Assembly (NCBI GenBank): GCA_929200315.1
Contig: CAKMZB010000001.1
Coordinates: 378,355-442,354 of the forward strand
Length of the DNA stretch: 64,000 nucleotides
DNA from: an uncultured Alphaproteobacteria bacterium
Lineage (GTDB): Bacteria; Pseudomonadota; Alphaproteobacteria; Rhizobiales; Rhizobiaceae
Direction of reading: 5' to 3'
The number at the start of each line of letters is the position of its first letter. Position 1 is the first letter of the stretch. Under the pieces are notes generated by a model, which did no database searches, was not told the DNA's origin, and saw only the letters and a program-made list of their open reading frames with translations. The position numbers and the translations under genes were made by a program. Of this stretch, positions 40,268-50,228 are shown piece after piece.

Positions 40268-41791
40268 ATGGTCGCCGTTCAGGAAACCATCGACACCGTA
40301 AAGACGCTGGACATCGACCAGTACAAGTACGGATTTTCCACCGACATTGAATCCGACAAGGCCCCCAAGGGTTTGTCGGAAGAGGTAATCCGCTTCATCT
40401 CCGCCAAAAAGGATGAGCCTCAGTGGATGCTTGACTGGCGGCTGGAAGCCTATGAGCGTTGGAAGACAATGATCGAGCCCGATTGGGCCCGCGTTGCCTA
40501 TGACAAGATCGATTATAACGACATCTACTATTATGCCGCACCAAAGGATTGGTCCGACGCCCCGAAGTCTCTTGACGAGGTCGATCCGGAATTGCTGGCG
40601 ACCTACGAGAAGCTCGGCATTCCCCTTCGTGAGCAGGAAATTTTGGCTGGTGTGCGCAAGCCTAGCGACGAGGCGGAGGAAGAGGGCGAGGACGATAACA
40701 TCTATAAATCCGGCCGCGTTGCGGTGGATGCGGTGTTTGATTCCGTCTCCGTGGTCACCACCTTCAAGGAAGAGTTGGCAAAGGCCGGTGTGATCTTCTG
40801 TTCCATCTCGGAGGCCATTCGCGAGCATCCCGAGCTGATCCAGAAATATCTGGCCTCCGTGGTGCCGGTTTCCGACAATTACTTCGCAACTCTCAACTGC
40901 GCGGTCTTTACAGACGGCTCCTTCGTCTATGTGCCGGAGGGCGTGCGTTGCCCGATGGAATTGTCGACTTATTTTCGCATCAATGAGATGAACACCGGCC
41001 AGTTCGAGCGCACCCTCATCATCGCCGAGAAGGGCTCCTACGTCTCTTATCTGGAAGGTTGCACGGCCCCCCAGCGGGACGAGAATCAACTCCACGCCGC
41101 GGTGGTGGAACTCGTTGCGATGGAAGACGCTGAGATCAAATATTCGACGGTTCAGAACTGGTACCCCGGCGACAGCCAGGGCAAGGGCGGGATCTACAAT
41201 TTCGTCACCAAGCGCGGCGACTGCCGGGGCGACAATTCCAAAATTTCCTGGACACAGGTGGAAACGGGCTCAGCCGTGACGTGGAAATACCCCTCCTGCA
41301 TTTTGCGTGGCGACGGTTCGCGCGGTGAGTTCTATTCGATCGCCGTGTCAAACGGCATGCAGCAGATCGATAGCGGTACGAAGATGCTGCATCTGGGCAA
41401 AAACACCACGAGCCGTATCATCTCGAAAGGCATTTCGGCTGGACGGTCGCAGAACACTTATCGCGGGCAAGTCAATGTCGCCCGCCGCGCTTCCGATGCG
41501 CGCAACTTCACGCAGTGCGACAGCCTGTTGATCGGTGATCGGTGCGGCGCCCATACGGTGCCGTATATTGAGGCCAAGAGCCCGTCAGCTCAGCTCGAGC
41601 ACGAGGCGACGACGAGTAAAATTTCAGACGACCAGCTCTTTTACTGCCTCCAGCGTGGCATCCCGGAAGAAGAGGCGATTGCGCTCATCGTGAATGGCTT
41701 TGTGAAAGAAGTGATCCAGGAACTGCCGATGGAATTTGCCGTCGAAGCGCAGAAACTCATCGGAATTTCGCTGGAAGGAAGTGTTGGCTAG
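40268..41791 (+). CDS. sufB: Fe-S cluster scaffold component SufB
   Basis: A 507-residue SufB, which with SufC and SufD forms the scaffold on which Fe-S clusters are built. The conserved core includes [42 protein letters not shown] and [25 protein letters not shown], which carry the cysteines implicated in sulfur transfer and cluster assembly. An acidic insert ([10 protein letters not shown] near residue 140) is present. ATG 40268 has GAGG at a good distance. Order in the operon is desulfurase-sufB-sufC-sufD-sufS-sufT. Confidence 0.97.
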   Translation: MVAVQETIDTVKTLDIDQYKYGFSTDIESDKAPKGLSEEVIRFISAKKDEPQWMLDWRLEAYERWKTMIEPDWARVAYDKIDYNDIYYYAAPKDWSDAPKSLDEVDPELLATYEKLGIPLREQEILAGVRKPSDEAEEEGEDDNIYKSGRVAVDAVFDSVSVVTTFKEELAKAGVIFCSISEAIREHPELIQKYLASVVPVSDNYFATLNCAVFTDGSFVYVPEGVRCPMELSTYFRINEMNTGQFERTLIIAEKGSYVSYLEGCTAPQRDENQLHAAVVELVAMEDAEIKYSTVQNWYPGDSQGKGGIYNFVTKRGDCRGDNSKISWTQVETGSAVTWKYPSCILRGDGSRGEFYSIAVSNGMQQIDSGTKMLHLGKNTTSRIISKGISAGRSQNTYRGQVNVARRASDARNFTQCDSLLIGDRCGAHTVPYIEAKSPSAQLEHEATTSKISDDQLFYCLQRGIPEEEAIALIVNGFVKEVIQELPMEFAVEAQKLIGISLEGSVG

Positions 41792-41828
41792 AGCCAGCGC
41801 CAACCGCCAGAAATCTTAGGAAAATAGA

Positions 41829-42584
41829 ATGCTTGAAATTAAAAATCTCCACGCCCGTATTGAAGAAGACGGGACAGAAATTCTTCGTGGACTGAATCTC
41901 ACCGTCAAGGCCGGTGAAGTGGCTGCGATTATGGGGCCTAACGGGTCTGGTAAGTCGACGTTGTCCTACGTGCTGTCCGGCAAGGAGGATTACGAGGTCA
42001 CCGAAGGGTCGATCACCTATGCGGGTGAAGACCTGCTTGAACTCGACGTTTCTGAACGTGCCGCCGCTGGCGTGTTCCTGGCCTTCCAGTATCCGGTGGA
42101 AATTCCCGGCGTGCCGACTATGACTTTCCTCAAAGAAGCGATGAATTCCCAACGCAAGGAGCGGGGAGAGGGCGAGTTGTCCACGCCCGACTTCATTAAG
42201 CGTGTGCGTGAGGAGGCCAAGAAGCTCGAGATCGATTTCAACATGCTTAAACGCCCGGTCAATGTCGGTTTTTCCGGCGGCGAGAAGAAGCGTGCGGAAA
42301 TTCTGCAGATGAGCCTCCTTGAGCCGAAGCTCTGCGTGCTCGACGAAACCGATTCCGGCCTCGACATCGATGCGTTGAAGGTCGTAGCGGACGGTGTAAA
42401 CCATCTGCGTTCGCCGGACCGCGCCGTCATCGTCATCACTCACTATCAACGCCTGCTGGATTATATTGTGCCGGATACGGTGCATGTTCTTTCCAAGGGT
42501 AAGATAGTGAAGTCCGGTGATAAAACACTCGCCTTGGAGCTTGAGGAAAAAGGTTATTCTGAAATCATCGAGCAGGCAGCATAG
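41829..42584 (+). CDS. sufC: Fe-S assembly ATPase SufC
   Basis: A 251-residue ABC-type ATPase that drives conformational change in SufBCD. Walker A is GPNGSGKST at residues 36-44, the signature is FSGGEKKRAEI near residue 150, and Walker B plus the Suf-specific catalytic segment is LCVLDETDSGLDID. It is soluble, with no membrane part. It lies 37 bp after sufB and 2 bp before the sufD start. Confidence 0.97.
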   Translation: MLEIKNLHARIEEDGTEILRGLNLTVKAGEVAAIMGPNGSGKSTLSYVLSGKEDYEVTEGSITYAGEDLLELDVSERAAAGVFLAFQYPVEIPGVPTMTFLKEAMNSQRKERGEGELSTPDFIKRVREEAKKLEIDFNMLKRPVNVGFSGGEKKRAEILQMSLLEPKLCVLDETDSGLDIDALKVVADGVNHLRSPDRAVIVITHYQRLLDYIVPDTVHVLSKGKIVKSGDKTLALELEEKGYSEIIEQAA

Positions 42585-42586
42585 CC

Positions 42587-43849
42587 ATGGATAGTGCTCT
42601 CAACAGGGTTTATACCGAGGGTGAGAAGGCGCTTTTTGCTGCCTTCGATTCTGCCAATCTGTCCGGTGATGCGCGCGATGAAGCCATCGCTGCCCTGAAA
42701 CAAAACGGTTTGCCCACCCGCAAGGTGGAGGCCTTCCACTACACTGATCTACGCTCGCTTTTGCGTGGTGATTTCACGATTGCACATGTGCCTTCCCATG
42801 AGGATGCTCGGAAGGCAGGGGCAGCATTCCCGCGTTTGGTGGATGGTGCGGCAGTTCTGCATTTCCGCGACGGGCATTTCCTTGATTTTGGCGAAGCCAT
42901 GCCGGCTGGAATATCGGTTTCCACCCGGTTGCCTGACGCGGCCACCACCAACGATGTCGCGAATGCCTTGGGCCAGCTCAACATGGCCTTCGCAACGGGC
43001 GGTGCCTGCATCACTGTCGATGCCAATGCCAAAGTCGCGCAAACCATCGGCATCGCTCACACGCCAGTTGCAACACAGTCGCTGGCCGCTTCCCGTGTTG
43101 CCATCGAGGTTGGTTCGAAAACCGAATGCACTTTTGTGGAGCGTGGCGTGGGGCCGGATGGCAATACCTACCTTCATGCGCCGGCCACGGACCTCAACAT
43201 CGCTGAAGGGGCGTCGGTTACTTATACGATGGTTATCGAAGAAGGCGCGGATGCAAGGCGTCTTGGTCGCCTTTCCGTTTGGCTTGCCAAGGATGCCAAG
43301 CTCAAGCTCAACGTCATTGCTTTTGGCGGCAAGCTGGTGCGGCAAGAGTTGAATTTTGTGGTGCAGGGTGAGGGGGTGGAGTTGGAAATCGCCGGTATCA
43401 ACCTGATCGGCGAGGAAAACCACATCGATATCACCTCGCGCATCGATCACCAGGTGCCGGATACGACCTCAACGGAACTCTTCCGCAATGTCGTGACACA
43501 GAGGGGGCGGGGGGTCTTCCAAGGCCAGATTAAGGTTGCTCAGCCTGCGCAACACACCGATGCGCGCATGGCTTGCAACACGCTTCTGCTTTCCGATGAC
43601 TGCGATTTTTCGGCTAAACCCGAACTCGAAATTTTTGCTGATGACGTGCAATGTGCCCATGGCGCGACTGTGGCGGACATCGAAGACAGCCATCTCTTCT
43701 ACCTCCGCGCCCGGGGTCTGAAGGAGGATGCGGCGCGTCGCCTTTTGGTGAAGGCCTTTGTCGGCGAGGTGTTGGACGAGATGGAAGATGAGGCACTGGC
43801 CGAGACACTCTCCGGTCGCATCGATGCCTGGATGGAACGCCATGTATGA
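42587..43849 (+). CDS. sufD: Fe-S cluster assembly protein SufD
   Basis: A 420-residue SufD, paralogue of SufB in the SufBC2D scaffold. The beta-helix core shows GRGVFQGQIKVAQPAQHTDARMACNTLLLSDDCDFSAKPELEIFADDVQCAHGATV in its C-terminal third, given here by position (residues about 303-358), with the conserved histidine in AHGATV. The last segment, KAFVGEVLDEM, matches the family. It overlaps the sufS start by 8 bp. Confidence 0.95.
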   Translation: MDSALNRVYTEGEKALFAAFDSANLSGDARDEAIAALKQNGLPTRKVEAFHYTDLRSLLRGDFTIAHVPSHEDARKAGAAFPRLVDGAAVLHFRDGHFLDFGEAMPAGISVSTRLPDAATTNDVANALGQLNMAFATGGACITVDANAKVAQTIGIAHTPVATQSLAASRVAIEVGSKTECTFVERGVGPDGNTYLHAPATDLNIAEGASVTYTMVIEEGADARRLGRLSVWLAKDAKLKLNVIAFGGKLVRQELNFVVQGEGVELEIAGINLIGEENHIDITSRIDHQVPDTTSTELFRNVVTQRGRGVFQGQIKVAQPAQHTDARMACNTLLLSDDCDFSAKPELEIFADDVQCAHGATVADIEDSHLFYLRARGLKEDAARRLLVKAFVGEVLDEMEDEALAETLSGRIDAWMERHV

Positions 43850-45059
43850 TGTTGACGCCATCCGGGCGGATTTCCCGATCCTCGCCCGGGAGGTCCACGG
43901 CAAGCCGCTTGTCTATCTCGATAATGGTGCATCGGCCCAAAAACCGCAGGCCGTGATCGATGCGGTGAGTTATGCCTATGAGAACGAATACGCCAATGTT
44001 CACCGTGGCTTGCACTACCTGAGCAACGCCGCGACAGATGCTTATGAGGCTGCACGTGAGAAAGTGCGTGCTTACCTTAACGCACCATCTGTCAACGAAA
44101 TTGTTTTCACCAGCGGCACCACGGAGGCGCTCAATCTGGTCGCCTATGGCTGGGCTATGGCAAACCTCGGGGAGGGCGATGAGATTGTCCTCTCGCTCCT
44201 TGAGCATCATTCCAACATCGTGCCCTGGCACCTGTTGCGTGAACGAATGGGCGTAAAGCTCGTCTGGGTCGATTGCGACGATAACGGTGACGTCTCAGCC
44301 GATGCGGTTGATGCTGCTTGCACCGAGCGCACTAGGCTGATTGCGCTGACCCATATGTCCAACGTCACTGGGACGGTGTTGGATGTTGCCTCCGTCTGTG
44401 TTACGGCGCGGGAAAAAGGCATCGTCACGGTGATCGACGGCAGCCAGGCCGCTGTGCATTTCCCGGTCGATGTGCAGGCCATTGGTTGTGATTTCTACGC
44501 CATTACCGGCCACAAGATTTACGGCCCCTCTGGCATCGGCGTGCTCTATGGACGCAAGGACATGCTGGAGGCCATGCGCCCCTTCCAGGGCGGCGGGGAG
44601 ATGATCCTCGAAGTCACACTGGATGGCGTAACCTACAACGACCCGCCCCATCGTTTTGAGGCCGGAACGCCACCAATCGTGCAGGCGATCGGCCTTGGTG
44701 CCGCGCTGGACTACGTTGAAGCGCTTGGCCGCGATGCCATCACCGCCCATGAAGCCCAACTTCGCGACTATGCCCGTGAGCAGCTCGGGCGGATCAACAC
44801 GTTGCGGATGATTGGCGATGCGCCAAACAAGGGCGCGATCTTCTCCTTCGAACTGGAAGGTATCCACGCCCATGACGTCTCCATGGTAGTCGACCGTGCA
44901 GGCGTTGCCGTGCGGGCGGGCACTCATTGCGCACAGCCGCTGATGGAGCGGTTTGGCGTTACTTCGACTTGCCGCGCCTCATTTGGTCTCTACAACACCA
45001 AGGACGAGGTAGATGCGCTGGTTGCAGCGTTGGAAAAAGCGCGGAGTTTCTTTGCATGA
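43842..45059 (+). CDS. sufS: Cysteine desulfurase SufS
   Basis: A 405-residue class II cysteine desulfurase that works with the SufBCD system. Signature pieces are YLDNGASAQKPQAVIDA at the N-terminus, NVHRGLHYLSNAATDAYE, the PLP lysine in AITGHKIYGPSGIG near residue 224, and the active cysteine in RAGTHCAQPLM near residue 360. The ATG at 43842 (MYDVDAIRADFP) is the family-typical start and overlaps the sufD end by 8 bp. Its stop overlaps sufT by ATGA. No sufE gene is adjacent. Confidence 0.96.
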   Translation: MYDVDAIRADFPILAREVHGKPLVYLDNGASAQKPQAVIDAVSYAYENEYANVHRGLHYLSNAATDAYEAAREKVRAYLNAPSVNEIVFTSGTTEALNLVAYGWAMANLGEGDEIVLSLLEHHSNIVPWHLLRERMGVKLVWVDCDDNGDVSADAVDAACTERTRLIALTHMSNVTGTVLDVASVCVTAREKGIVTVIDGSQAAVHFPVDVQAIGCDFYAITGHKIYGPSGIGVLYGRKDMLEAMRPFQGGGEMILEVTLDGVTYNDPPHRFEAGTPPIVQAIGLGAALDYVEALGRDAITAHEAQLRDYAREQLGRINTLRMIGDAPNKGAIFSFELEGIHAHDVSMVVDRAGVAVRAGTHCAQPLMERFGVTSTCRASFGLYNTKDEVDALVAALEKARSFFA

Positions 45060-45442
45060 GTGAAACAGCAGAAGTGGCACCAAACGCCGCAGCCATTGGC
45101 CAGAATACAGCGTCAACCTTTTCGCCTGAAGAGCTGGAGCGGCTGACCCATGACATCGTCAAGGCGCTAAAGACCGTCTATGATCCGGAGATCCCGTCCG
45201 ACATCTACGAAATTGGCCTGATCTACCGCATCGACATCGACGATAACCGTATGGTCGATATCGACATGACCTTAACAGCCCCTGGCTGTCCTGTGGCTGG
45301 TGAGATGCCGGGTTGGGTCGAAGATGCCGTGAGCACCGTTGAGGGTGTGCAGGGTGTGACCGTCAACATGGTGTTCGACCCACCCTGGACGCCGGAACGG
45401 CTGTCTGAGGAAGCGCAGATTGCGCTTGGCTGGTACGTCTAA
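45056..45442 (+). CDS. sufT: SufT (MIP18/DUF59 family) Fe-S maturation protein
   Basis: A 128-residue MIP18/DUF59 protein, the last gene of the suf operon, involved in cluster maturation or delivery in bacteria studied so far. The family core is [21 protein letters not shown] followed by [19 protein letters not shown] with the conserved cysteine, and [20 protein letters not shown] at the end. It starts in ATGA overlapping sufS. Rhizobiales operons usually carry sufA after it, but here uvrC is met immediately, with a 4-bp convergent overlap (CTAA at 45439-45442). Confidence 0.92.
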   Translation: MSETAEVAPNAAAIGQNTASTFSPEELERLTHDIVKALKTVYDPEIPSDIYEIGLIYRIDIDDNRMVDIDMTLTAPGCPVAGEMPGWVEDAVSTVEGVQGVTVNMVFDPPWTPERLSEEAQIALGWYV

Positions 45443-47418
45443 CCCTTCTGGAAGAAGTCGTAGATATCCTGCGCCATCTTCTCGCTAATCCCTTCCACCT
45501 CCATCAAGTCCGCGACAGCGGCCTTTGCAGTCTGCTTTGCGGAACCGAAGTGGTGCAGCAACGCGCGTTTGCGTGATGGGCCGATGCCGGGGATCTGGTC
45601 CAGCGGGTTTTTCAGCGTGTCCTTCTTGCGCTTGGCACGGTGGGTGCCGATGGCAAAACGGTGCGCCTCATCCCGCATTCGCTGGATGAAATAGAGAACC
45701 GGATCGCGCATTGGCAGGCTGAAATCTTTCTTGCCGGGCATGTGGAAGCGTTCGCGTCCCGCGTCGCGATCAACGCCTTTGGCGACGCCAACCAAGGTCA
45801 CTTCACCTTCCAGGTTCAACTCACGCATGATCTCCTGCACTGCGGAAAGCTGCCCTGCGCCGCCGTCGATCAATACCAAATCGGGCCAAGGCGGCATGGC
45901 ATCATCATCGCCGTCATTGTGCTTGCCAGCTTCTCGCTCCTTTTTCAGACGGGAGAAACGACGGGTGAAGACCTCCTTCATCATGCCGAAATCGTCCCCC
46001 GGCGTGATCTCCGTGCTCTTGATATTGAACTTGCGATACTGGCTTTTCTCAAAACCATTCGGTCCGGCTACGATCATCCCGCCAACGGCGTTCGTGCCCA
46101 TAATGTGGGAATTGTCGTAGACTTCGATACGTCGGGGCGGGGCAGCTAGCTCGAAGACATCGGCGAGACCCTGAAGTAGCTTGGCCTGGGTAGCGTCCTC
46201 CGCAAGGCGGCGGCCGAGCGCCTCTTTCGCGTTGCTCAGGACCTGCTTTACCAGATCGCGCTTTTCACCTCGCTGCGGGCGGTAAATCTGCACCTGTCGC
46301 TCGGCCTTGGCGCTTAGCGCTTCTGCAAGGAGGCCGCCCTCCTCAATCTCGTGGGAGAGCAAAACCAGCTTCGGCACGGGTTTGTCGTCATAAAACTGGC
46401 TGACAAAGGCCGACAACACTTCCGCCTCATCAAAGCTCTTGTCGGCGCGGGGAAAATAGGCGCGGTTGCCCCAGTTCTGACCGGTGCGGAAAAAGAAAAC
46501 CTGCACGCAGAACTGGCCACCCTCGTGGTGGACCGCGAAGATGTCCGCCTCTTTGAGCGTCTGTGGGTTGATACCTTGATGGCTCTGAACATGGCTTAGT
46601 GCCGCAAGGCGGTCGCGATAGACGGCTGCAGTCTCGAAATCCATATCGTCGGACGCCGTCTGCATCTGCCTGGAATATTGCGTCTTCAGATCACTGGAGC
46701 GCCCGTTCAAGAAATTCTGCGCCTGCTTCACCAGCTCAGCATAGTCTTCTTTTGACACTTCACCGGTGCAGGGCCCGGCGCAGCGTTTGATCTGGTGGAG
46801 CAAGCAAGGCCGTGTGCGGGACTGGTAGAAGGAATCAGTGCAGGTGCGGATCAGGAATATCCGCTGCAACGCAGTAATCGTCGTATTCACCGCGCCTGCG
46901 GAAGCGAAAGGCCCGAAATAGGCGCCTTTACGGGACCGCGCGCCACGATGTTTGAAGATTCCAGGTGCTTCGTGGTCCGTGGTCAGCAGGATGTAGGGAA
47001 AAGATTTGTCGTCCCGCATCAACACGTTGAAGCGCGGGCGCAGGCGCTTGATGAGGTTTGCTTCCAGGAGAAGCGCTTCCATCTCCGTATGGGTGGTGAC
47101 GAATTCCATCGTCGCCGTTTCGGCAATCATCCGCGCCGTGCGGTTACCGCCATGGCCAACGCCGCGCGCGTAGTTGGCGACACGGTTTTTCAGGTTCTTC
47201 GCTTTGCCGACATAGAGCACATCGCCAGCCCTATTGAGCATCCGGTAAACGCCAGACTTGCCGGGCAGGCGCTTGACGAAATCGGCAATGACTTCCGCGC
47301 CCTGCCTGTCAGAAAGCGGGGCGGTTTCCTCCCACATGACATCGCCGGAATCCCGCGGCTTTGCTTTTTTCAGCGCAGCAGCACTTTCGGCTTCAAGGAT
47401 GTTTTTGGAATCACTCAT
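45439..47418 (-). CDS. uvrC: UvrABC endonuclease subunit C
   Basis: A 659-residue UvrC that makes both incisions in nucleotide excision repair. Domains in order are an N-terminal extension, GIY-YIG nuclease ([22 protein letters not shown] near residues 53-90), UVR motif near 245 ([14 protein letters not shown]), the RNase H-like C-terminal nuclease ([19 protein letters not shown] near residue 435) and helix-hairpin-helix motifs at the end ([17 protein letters not shown]). No LexA box is seen in the 21-bp gap before it, and the exchanger gene upstream may share its transcript. Confidence 0.97.
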   Translation of the reverse strand: MSDSKNILEAESAAALKKAKPRDSGDVMWEETAPLSDRQGAEVIADFVKRLPGKSGVYRMLNRAGDVLYVGKAKNLKNRVANYARGVGHGGNRTARMIAETATMEFVTTHTEMEALLLEANLIKRLRPRFNVLMRDDKSFPYILLTTDHEAPGIFKHRGARSRKGAYFGPFASAGAVNTTITALQRIFLIRTCTDSFYQSRTRPCLLHQIKRCAGPCTGEVSKEDYAELVKQAQNFLNGRSSDLKTQYSRQMQTASDDMDFETAAVYRDRLAALSHVQSHQGINPQTLKEADIFAVHHEGGQFCVQVFFFRTGQNWGNRAYFPRADKSFDEAEVLSAFVSQFYDDKPVPKLVLLSHEIEEGGLLAEALSAKAERQVQIYRPQRGEKRDLVKQVLSNAKEALGRRLAEDATQAKLLQGLADVFELAAPPRRIEVYDNSHIMGTNAVGGMIVAGPNGFEKSQYRKFNIKSTEITPGDDFGMMKEVFTRRFSRLKKEREAGKHNDGDDDAMPPWPDLVLIDGGAGQLSAVQEIMRELNLEGEVTLVGVAKGVDRDAGRERFHMPGKKDFSLPMRDPVLYFIQRMRDEAHRFAIGTHRAKRKKDTLKNPLDQIPGIGPSRKRALLHHFGSAKQTAKAAVADLMEVEGISEKMAQDIYDFFQKG

Positions 47419-47439
47419 CGTAGCCGGTTTAACACGGCT

Positions 47440-48387
47440 TTACAGCGAGACGGTTGCGACCAGGTAGAGCAGGAATGAGCCGAACATTGCAGCGCCCAGC
47501 ACCTTGCCTATGGTCAACCGCATGGTCGCGAGCAATACAAGCAGCAAAGTCGCTCCGGCCATGACCCAGATGTCAAAGTCCAGAATATGGTCGCTTGCGG
47601 GGATCGGCACCACGATTGCGGTGATGCCGAGGATCGCCGCGAGGTTGAAGAAGTTGGAACCGATCAGCGAGCCGAGCAGCACGGAGGTCGATTTCGCCCG
47701 CGCCGCCATGATTGCGGTCGCAAGCTCCGGCAGGGACGTGCCGATCGCGACGATGGTAAGGCCGATTATGTGGTCCGGCACCTCCCAGATTTCGGCAATC
47801 GTTACCGCCGATTGAACTGTCAGCTCAGCAGCGACCGGGAGCGCGACGAAGCCGGCGACGAGAAAGGCTGCCGTCACGAGCAGGTTTTGCGGCGCGCTGT
47901 CGATCTCTTCGGCTGCAGCGATCTGTTTTTGCATTTCCTTCTGCGAGCGGGCCTGGAAGAACTGAAATACCAGGAAGGCGATAAGAACGCCGACAAGGAT
48001 GATTCCGTCGAGCCGCGTCAGTGAGCCGAAGGACACCATGAACATGAAGAGAACGGTTGCGAGCACCAGAATTGAAACATTGGTGCGCATGCCAACTCCA
48101 TGGCAGATGATCGGAGAGAGCAGAGCGGGCAGGCCAAGGACGAGCAGCACGTTGGCGATGTTAGAGCCGACTACATTGCCAAGAGAAAGACCCCCATTGC
48201 CGCCCAGCGCAGCCCGCAGGGAAACAATCAACTCCGGCGCGCTCGTTCCGAAAGCAACGATCGTCAGGCCAATAATGAGTGGCGGGATGTGCAGGCTCTT
48301 TGCAAGGCCCACTGCGCCTCGGACCAGCCATTCACCGCCAAGAAGCAGAAGTCCCAGACCAACAGCAAAGAACAGATAGACCAGCAT
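47440..48387 (-). CDS. Calcium/sodium antiporter, CaCA family (YrbG-like)
   Basis: A 315-residue membrane exchanger with ten or so hydrophobic segments. The two alpha repeats are visible: AFGTSAPELIVSLRAAL with VGSNIANVLLVLG near residues 45-85, and TIVAIGTSLPELATAIMAA with IGSNFFNLAAILG near residues 210-255. Length and repeats match YrbG and similar K+-independent Na+/Ca2+ exchangers. The cytosolic loop between halves (FQARSQKEMQKQIAAAEE) is short. It is likely co-transcribed with uvrC, 21 bp downstream. Confidence 0.9.
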   Translation of the reverse strand: MLVYLFFAVGLGLLLLGGEWLVRGAVGLAKSLHIPPLIIGLTIVAFGTSAPELIVSLRAALGGNGGLSLGNVVGSNIANVLLVLGLPALLSPIICHGVGMRTNVSILVLATVLFMFMVSFGSLTRLDGIILVGVLIAFLVFQFFQARSQKEMQKQIAAAEEIDSAPQNLLVTAAFLVAGFVALPVAAELTVQSAVTIAEIWEVPDHIIGLTIVAIGTSLPELATAIMAARAKSTSVLLGSLIGSNFFNLAAILGITAIVVPIPASDHILDFDIWVMAGATLLLVLLATMRLTIGKVLGAAMFGSFLLYLVATVSL

Positions 48388-48474
48388 GGATGCCTTTCCG
48401 GCGGGACGGGTGCAGTTGGGATTAGGCGCCGGTTGTGACTAGGTGGTTTGCCGGAAGGGTGAGTTCAAGTGGGA

Positions 48475-49065
48475 TCAGGCTTGGGGCAGCAGCTTTGCAA
48501 GGTCGTTATGCTGGCTGCGGAACTCGTCAAACCAGGTCACAAGACTGTCACGGCCCCCGCGCCAGGAATCGGTATAGCGCAGATCGAGATAGCCGAGCAT
48601 TGCGCCAAGAGCGATGCCGGCGAGGCCCAACTTGCTGCCGATTTCAGGGAGCGGGCCTGGCATGTTGTCCAAGCCGCGTTCGACCTTGGCCCATTGCCGG
48701 TCGATCCAGGGTTGGTGGACTTTCTCGTCTGGCCGAAAGCGGCGCTCGTATTGGCCGGCCACCGCGCACTCGGCGATACCGTCACAATGGGCTTCATACC
48801 GCTCGGCCAGGAGAGGATCGCCCAATGGCAGCAATTTGCCTCCCGATTGTCGGTCAAAATAACGTGTGATTACGCGGCTGTCGTAAAGAACTGCGCCATC
48901 ATCCAGCACCAAAGCCGGAATCTTGCCCAGAGGGTTGGCCTCTAGCAGCACCGGATCTTCATTGGTTGAGTCCACCGCCTGATGCTCGACAAGAATGCCA
49001 GCATGTTGTGCGGCCATGGCGGCCTTCGACACAAAGGGGGAAGCCCCCGCATAAAGCAGTTTCAT
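48475..49065 (-). CDS. Glutathione S-transferase family protein
   Basis: A 196-residue GST-fold protein. The thioredoxin-like N-terminal domain begins KLLYAGASPFVSKAA, with the conserved NPLGKIPALVLDDG and cis-proline and LYDSRVITRYFD. An all-helical C-terminal domain follows. It resembles the YibF-type group whose substrate is not known. The ATG at 49065 is chosen since homologues start at MKLLY. The next gene on the same strand lies about 90 bp downstream. Confidence 0.88.
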   Translation of the reverse strand: MKLLYAGASPFVSKAAMAAQHAGILVEHQAVDSTNEDPVLLEANPLGKIPALVLDDGAVLYDSRVITRYFDRQSGGKLLPLGDPLLAERYEAHCDGIAECAVAGQYERRFRPDEKVHQPWIDRQWAKVERGLDNMPGPLPEIGSKLGLAGIALGAMLGYLDLRYTDSWRGGRDSLVTWFDEFRSQHNDLAKLLPQA

Positions 49066-49076
49066 ACCAAGTCCTT

Positions 49077-49499
49077 TCAGGGCCGCAGGGTGCGGCAAGA
49101 GCCGTTGTAGGCGCGGTAAGGGTCGTATCCCAACACACAGAAGGCCACATGGGCACCGTTGCCCGCGAAGCCAACACCGCCCTCAATGAGGTAATAGACC
49201 GTTGAATGATGTCCGTTGTTCAGCTCAACCGTGGCGCTGCAGTGGAGGCGGGGGATGGCAGCATCCTCGCCGTCACTTGCCCAGCCGGAATGGGGTTTAT
49301 GCAGGGCCTCGATGCGCACATGACTCTCGAAGGTCTTCTTCTGCATCCAGTTGAAGCGGCTGGCGATGCCGTTCAACACCCCTGTGCTTTCGCAATTGGG
49401 AAAGGTCGGGAAGCGGAGCAGCGGATCGATTATTGCCGCGCGCGCTGGAGACGCTGCGCTAATTGCCAGAACGATGCAGACGGCGAAGAATCGGATCAT
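49077..49499 (-). CDS. Secreted small protein of unknown function
   Basis: A 140-residue protein I do not recognise. A signal peptide (MIRFFAVCIVLAISAASPARA, given as residues 1-21) is clear, and the mature protein of about 119 residues starts AIIDPLLRFPTFPNCES. It has four cysteines in the mature part (NCES, LHCSA, AFCVLG, SCRTL), which could pair in the periplasm, and a glycine/tyrosine-rich end (YDPYRAYNGSC). The ATG at 49499 has AAGGGG upstream and is preferred to a GTG three codons earlier. It sits between the GST gene and purN on the same strand. Confidence 0.7.
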   Translation of the reverse strand: MIRFFAVCIVLAISAASPARAAIIDPLLRFPTFPNCESTGVLNGIASRFNWMQKKTFESHVRIEALHKPHSGWASDGEDAAIPRLHCSATVELNNGHHSTVYYLIEGGVGFAGNGAHVAFCVLGYDPYRAYNGSCRTLRP

Positions 49500-49551
49500 T
49501 GTCGGCACCCCTTTGAAACTGCCCGAAGTTTAGGCCTTGGCGCACGTTGTC

Positions 49552-50220
49552 TCAAGTGGTGGCTTCAGGGTCGGATAACTCAGTCGCGCGAAAGCGCACC
49601 ACATCATGGGCGACAATACCGCGATCCCGCACCGGTTCATCTCCGCCCCAACGGATCTTGCCCTCGGCGATGAGGCGGATGGCGTGAGGGTAGATTTCGT
49701 GCTCGGCGGCAAGCACGCGTTCGCGAAGGGTGTCGGCATCATCTCCGGGCAGAATCGGTACGGCCTCCTGCGCAATGATCGGGCCGCCATCCAGTTCTGC
49801 GGTAACGTAATGGACAGTGCAGCCATGGATGCGGCAGCCGCGCTCTAATGCCCGTTCGTGCGTATCAAGGCCGCGAAAAGACGGAAGCAGGCTTGGATGA
49901 ATGTTCACAAGCTTGCCGCGCCATTGGGTGGTGAAGACCCCGTGCAACACGCGCATGTAGCCGGCAAGACAGACGAGATCGATCCGCGCTTTGTGCAAAG
50001 CCTCAGTGATCGCTGCTTCGTGGGCGTCGGCATTCTCGAAGTCTTCGTTGTCGATGATCTGGAAGGGCAGATCATTGTCCTGCGCAAAAGTGATGCCACC
50101 AACGGAGGGTTTGTTGGAAATGACGAGGGCGATTTCGGCTGGAAAATCCTTGGAAAGTGAAGCGCGGTGGATTGCGGACAGGTTTGTGCCTCGTCCGGAA
50201 ATAAGTACGGCAATCTTCAT
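49552..50220 (-). CDS. purN: Phosphoribosylglycinamide formyltransferase
   Basis: A 222-residue formyl-tetrahydrofolate-dependent GART, the third step of purine synthesis. It begins IAVLISGRGTNL, with the catalytic NIHPSLLPSFRG and HGCTVHYVTAELDGG containing the catalytic Asn, His and Asp. The chosen ATG (50220) lies 8 bp after the purM stop. A TTG at 50232 overlapping the purM stop as TTGA would add four residues and cannot be excluded. The C-terminus has about 15 extra residues compared with E. coli PurN. Confidence 0.95.
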   Translation of the reverse strand: MKIAVLISGRGTNLSAIHRASLSKDFPAEIALVISNKPSVGGITFAQDNDLPFQIIDNEDFENADAHEAAITEALHKARIDLVCLAGYMRVLHGVFTTQWRGKLVNIHPSLLPSFRGLDTHERALERGCRIHGCTVHYVTAELDGGPIIAQEAVPILPGDDADTLRERVLAAEHEIYPHAIRLIAEGKIRWGGDEPVRDRGIVAHDVVRFRATELSDPEATT

Positions 50221-50228
50221 AGGAGCGC

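Noticed and set aside
40235-41095. A 286-codon open frame antisense to sufB
   Set aside because: High-GC coding on the plus strand produces such frames; the plus-strand product is an unmistakable SufB.
47419-47439. LexA box ahead of uvrC
   Set aside because: Neither the 21-bp gap nor the region upstream of the exchanger gene shows GTTC-N7-GTTC or GAAC-N7-GAAC.
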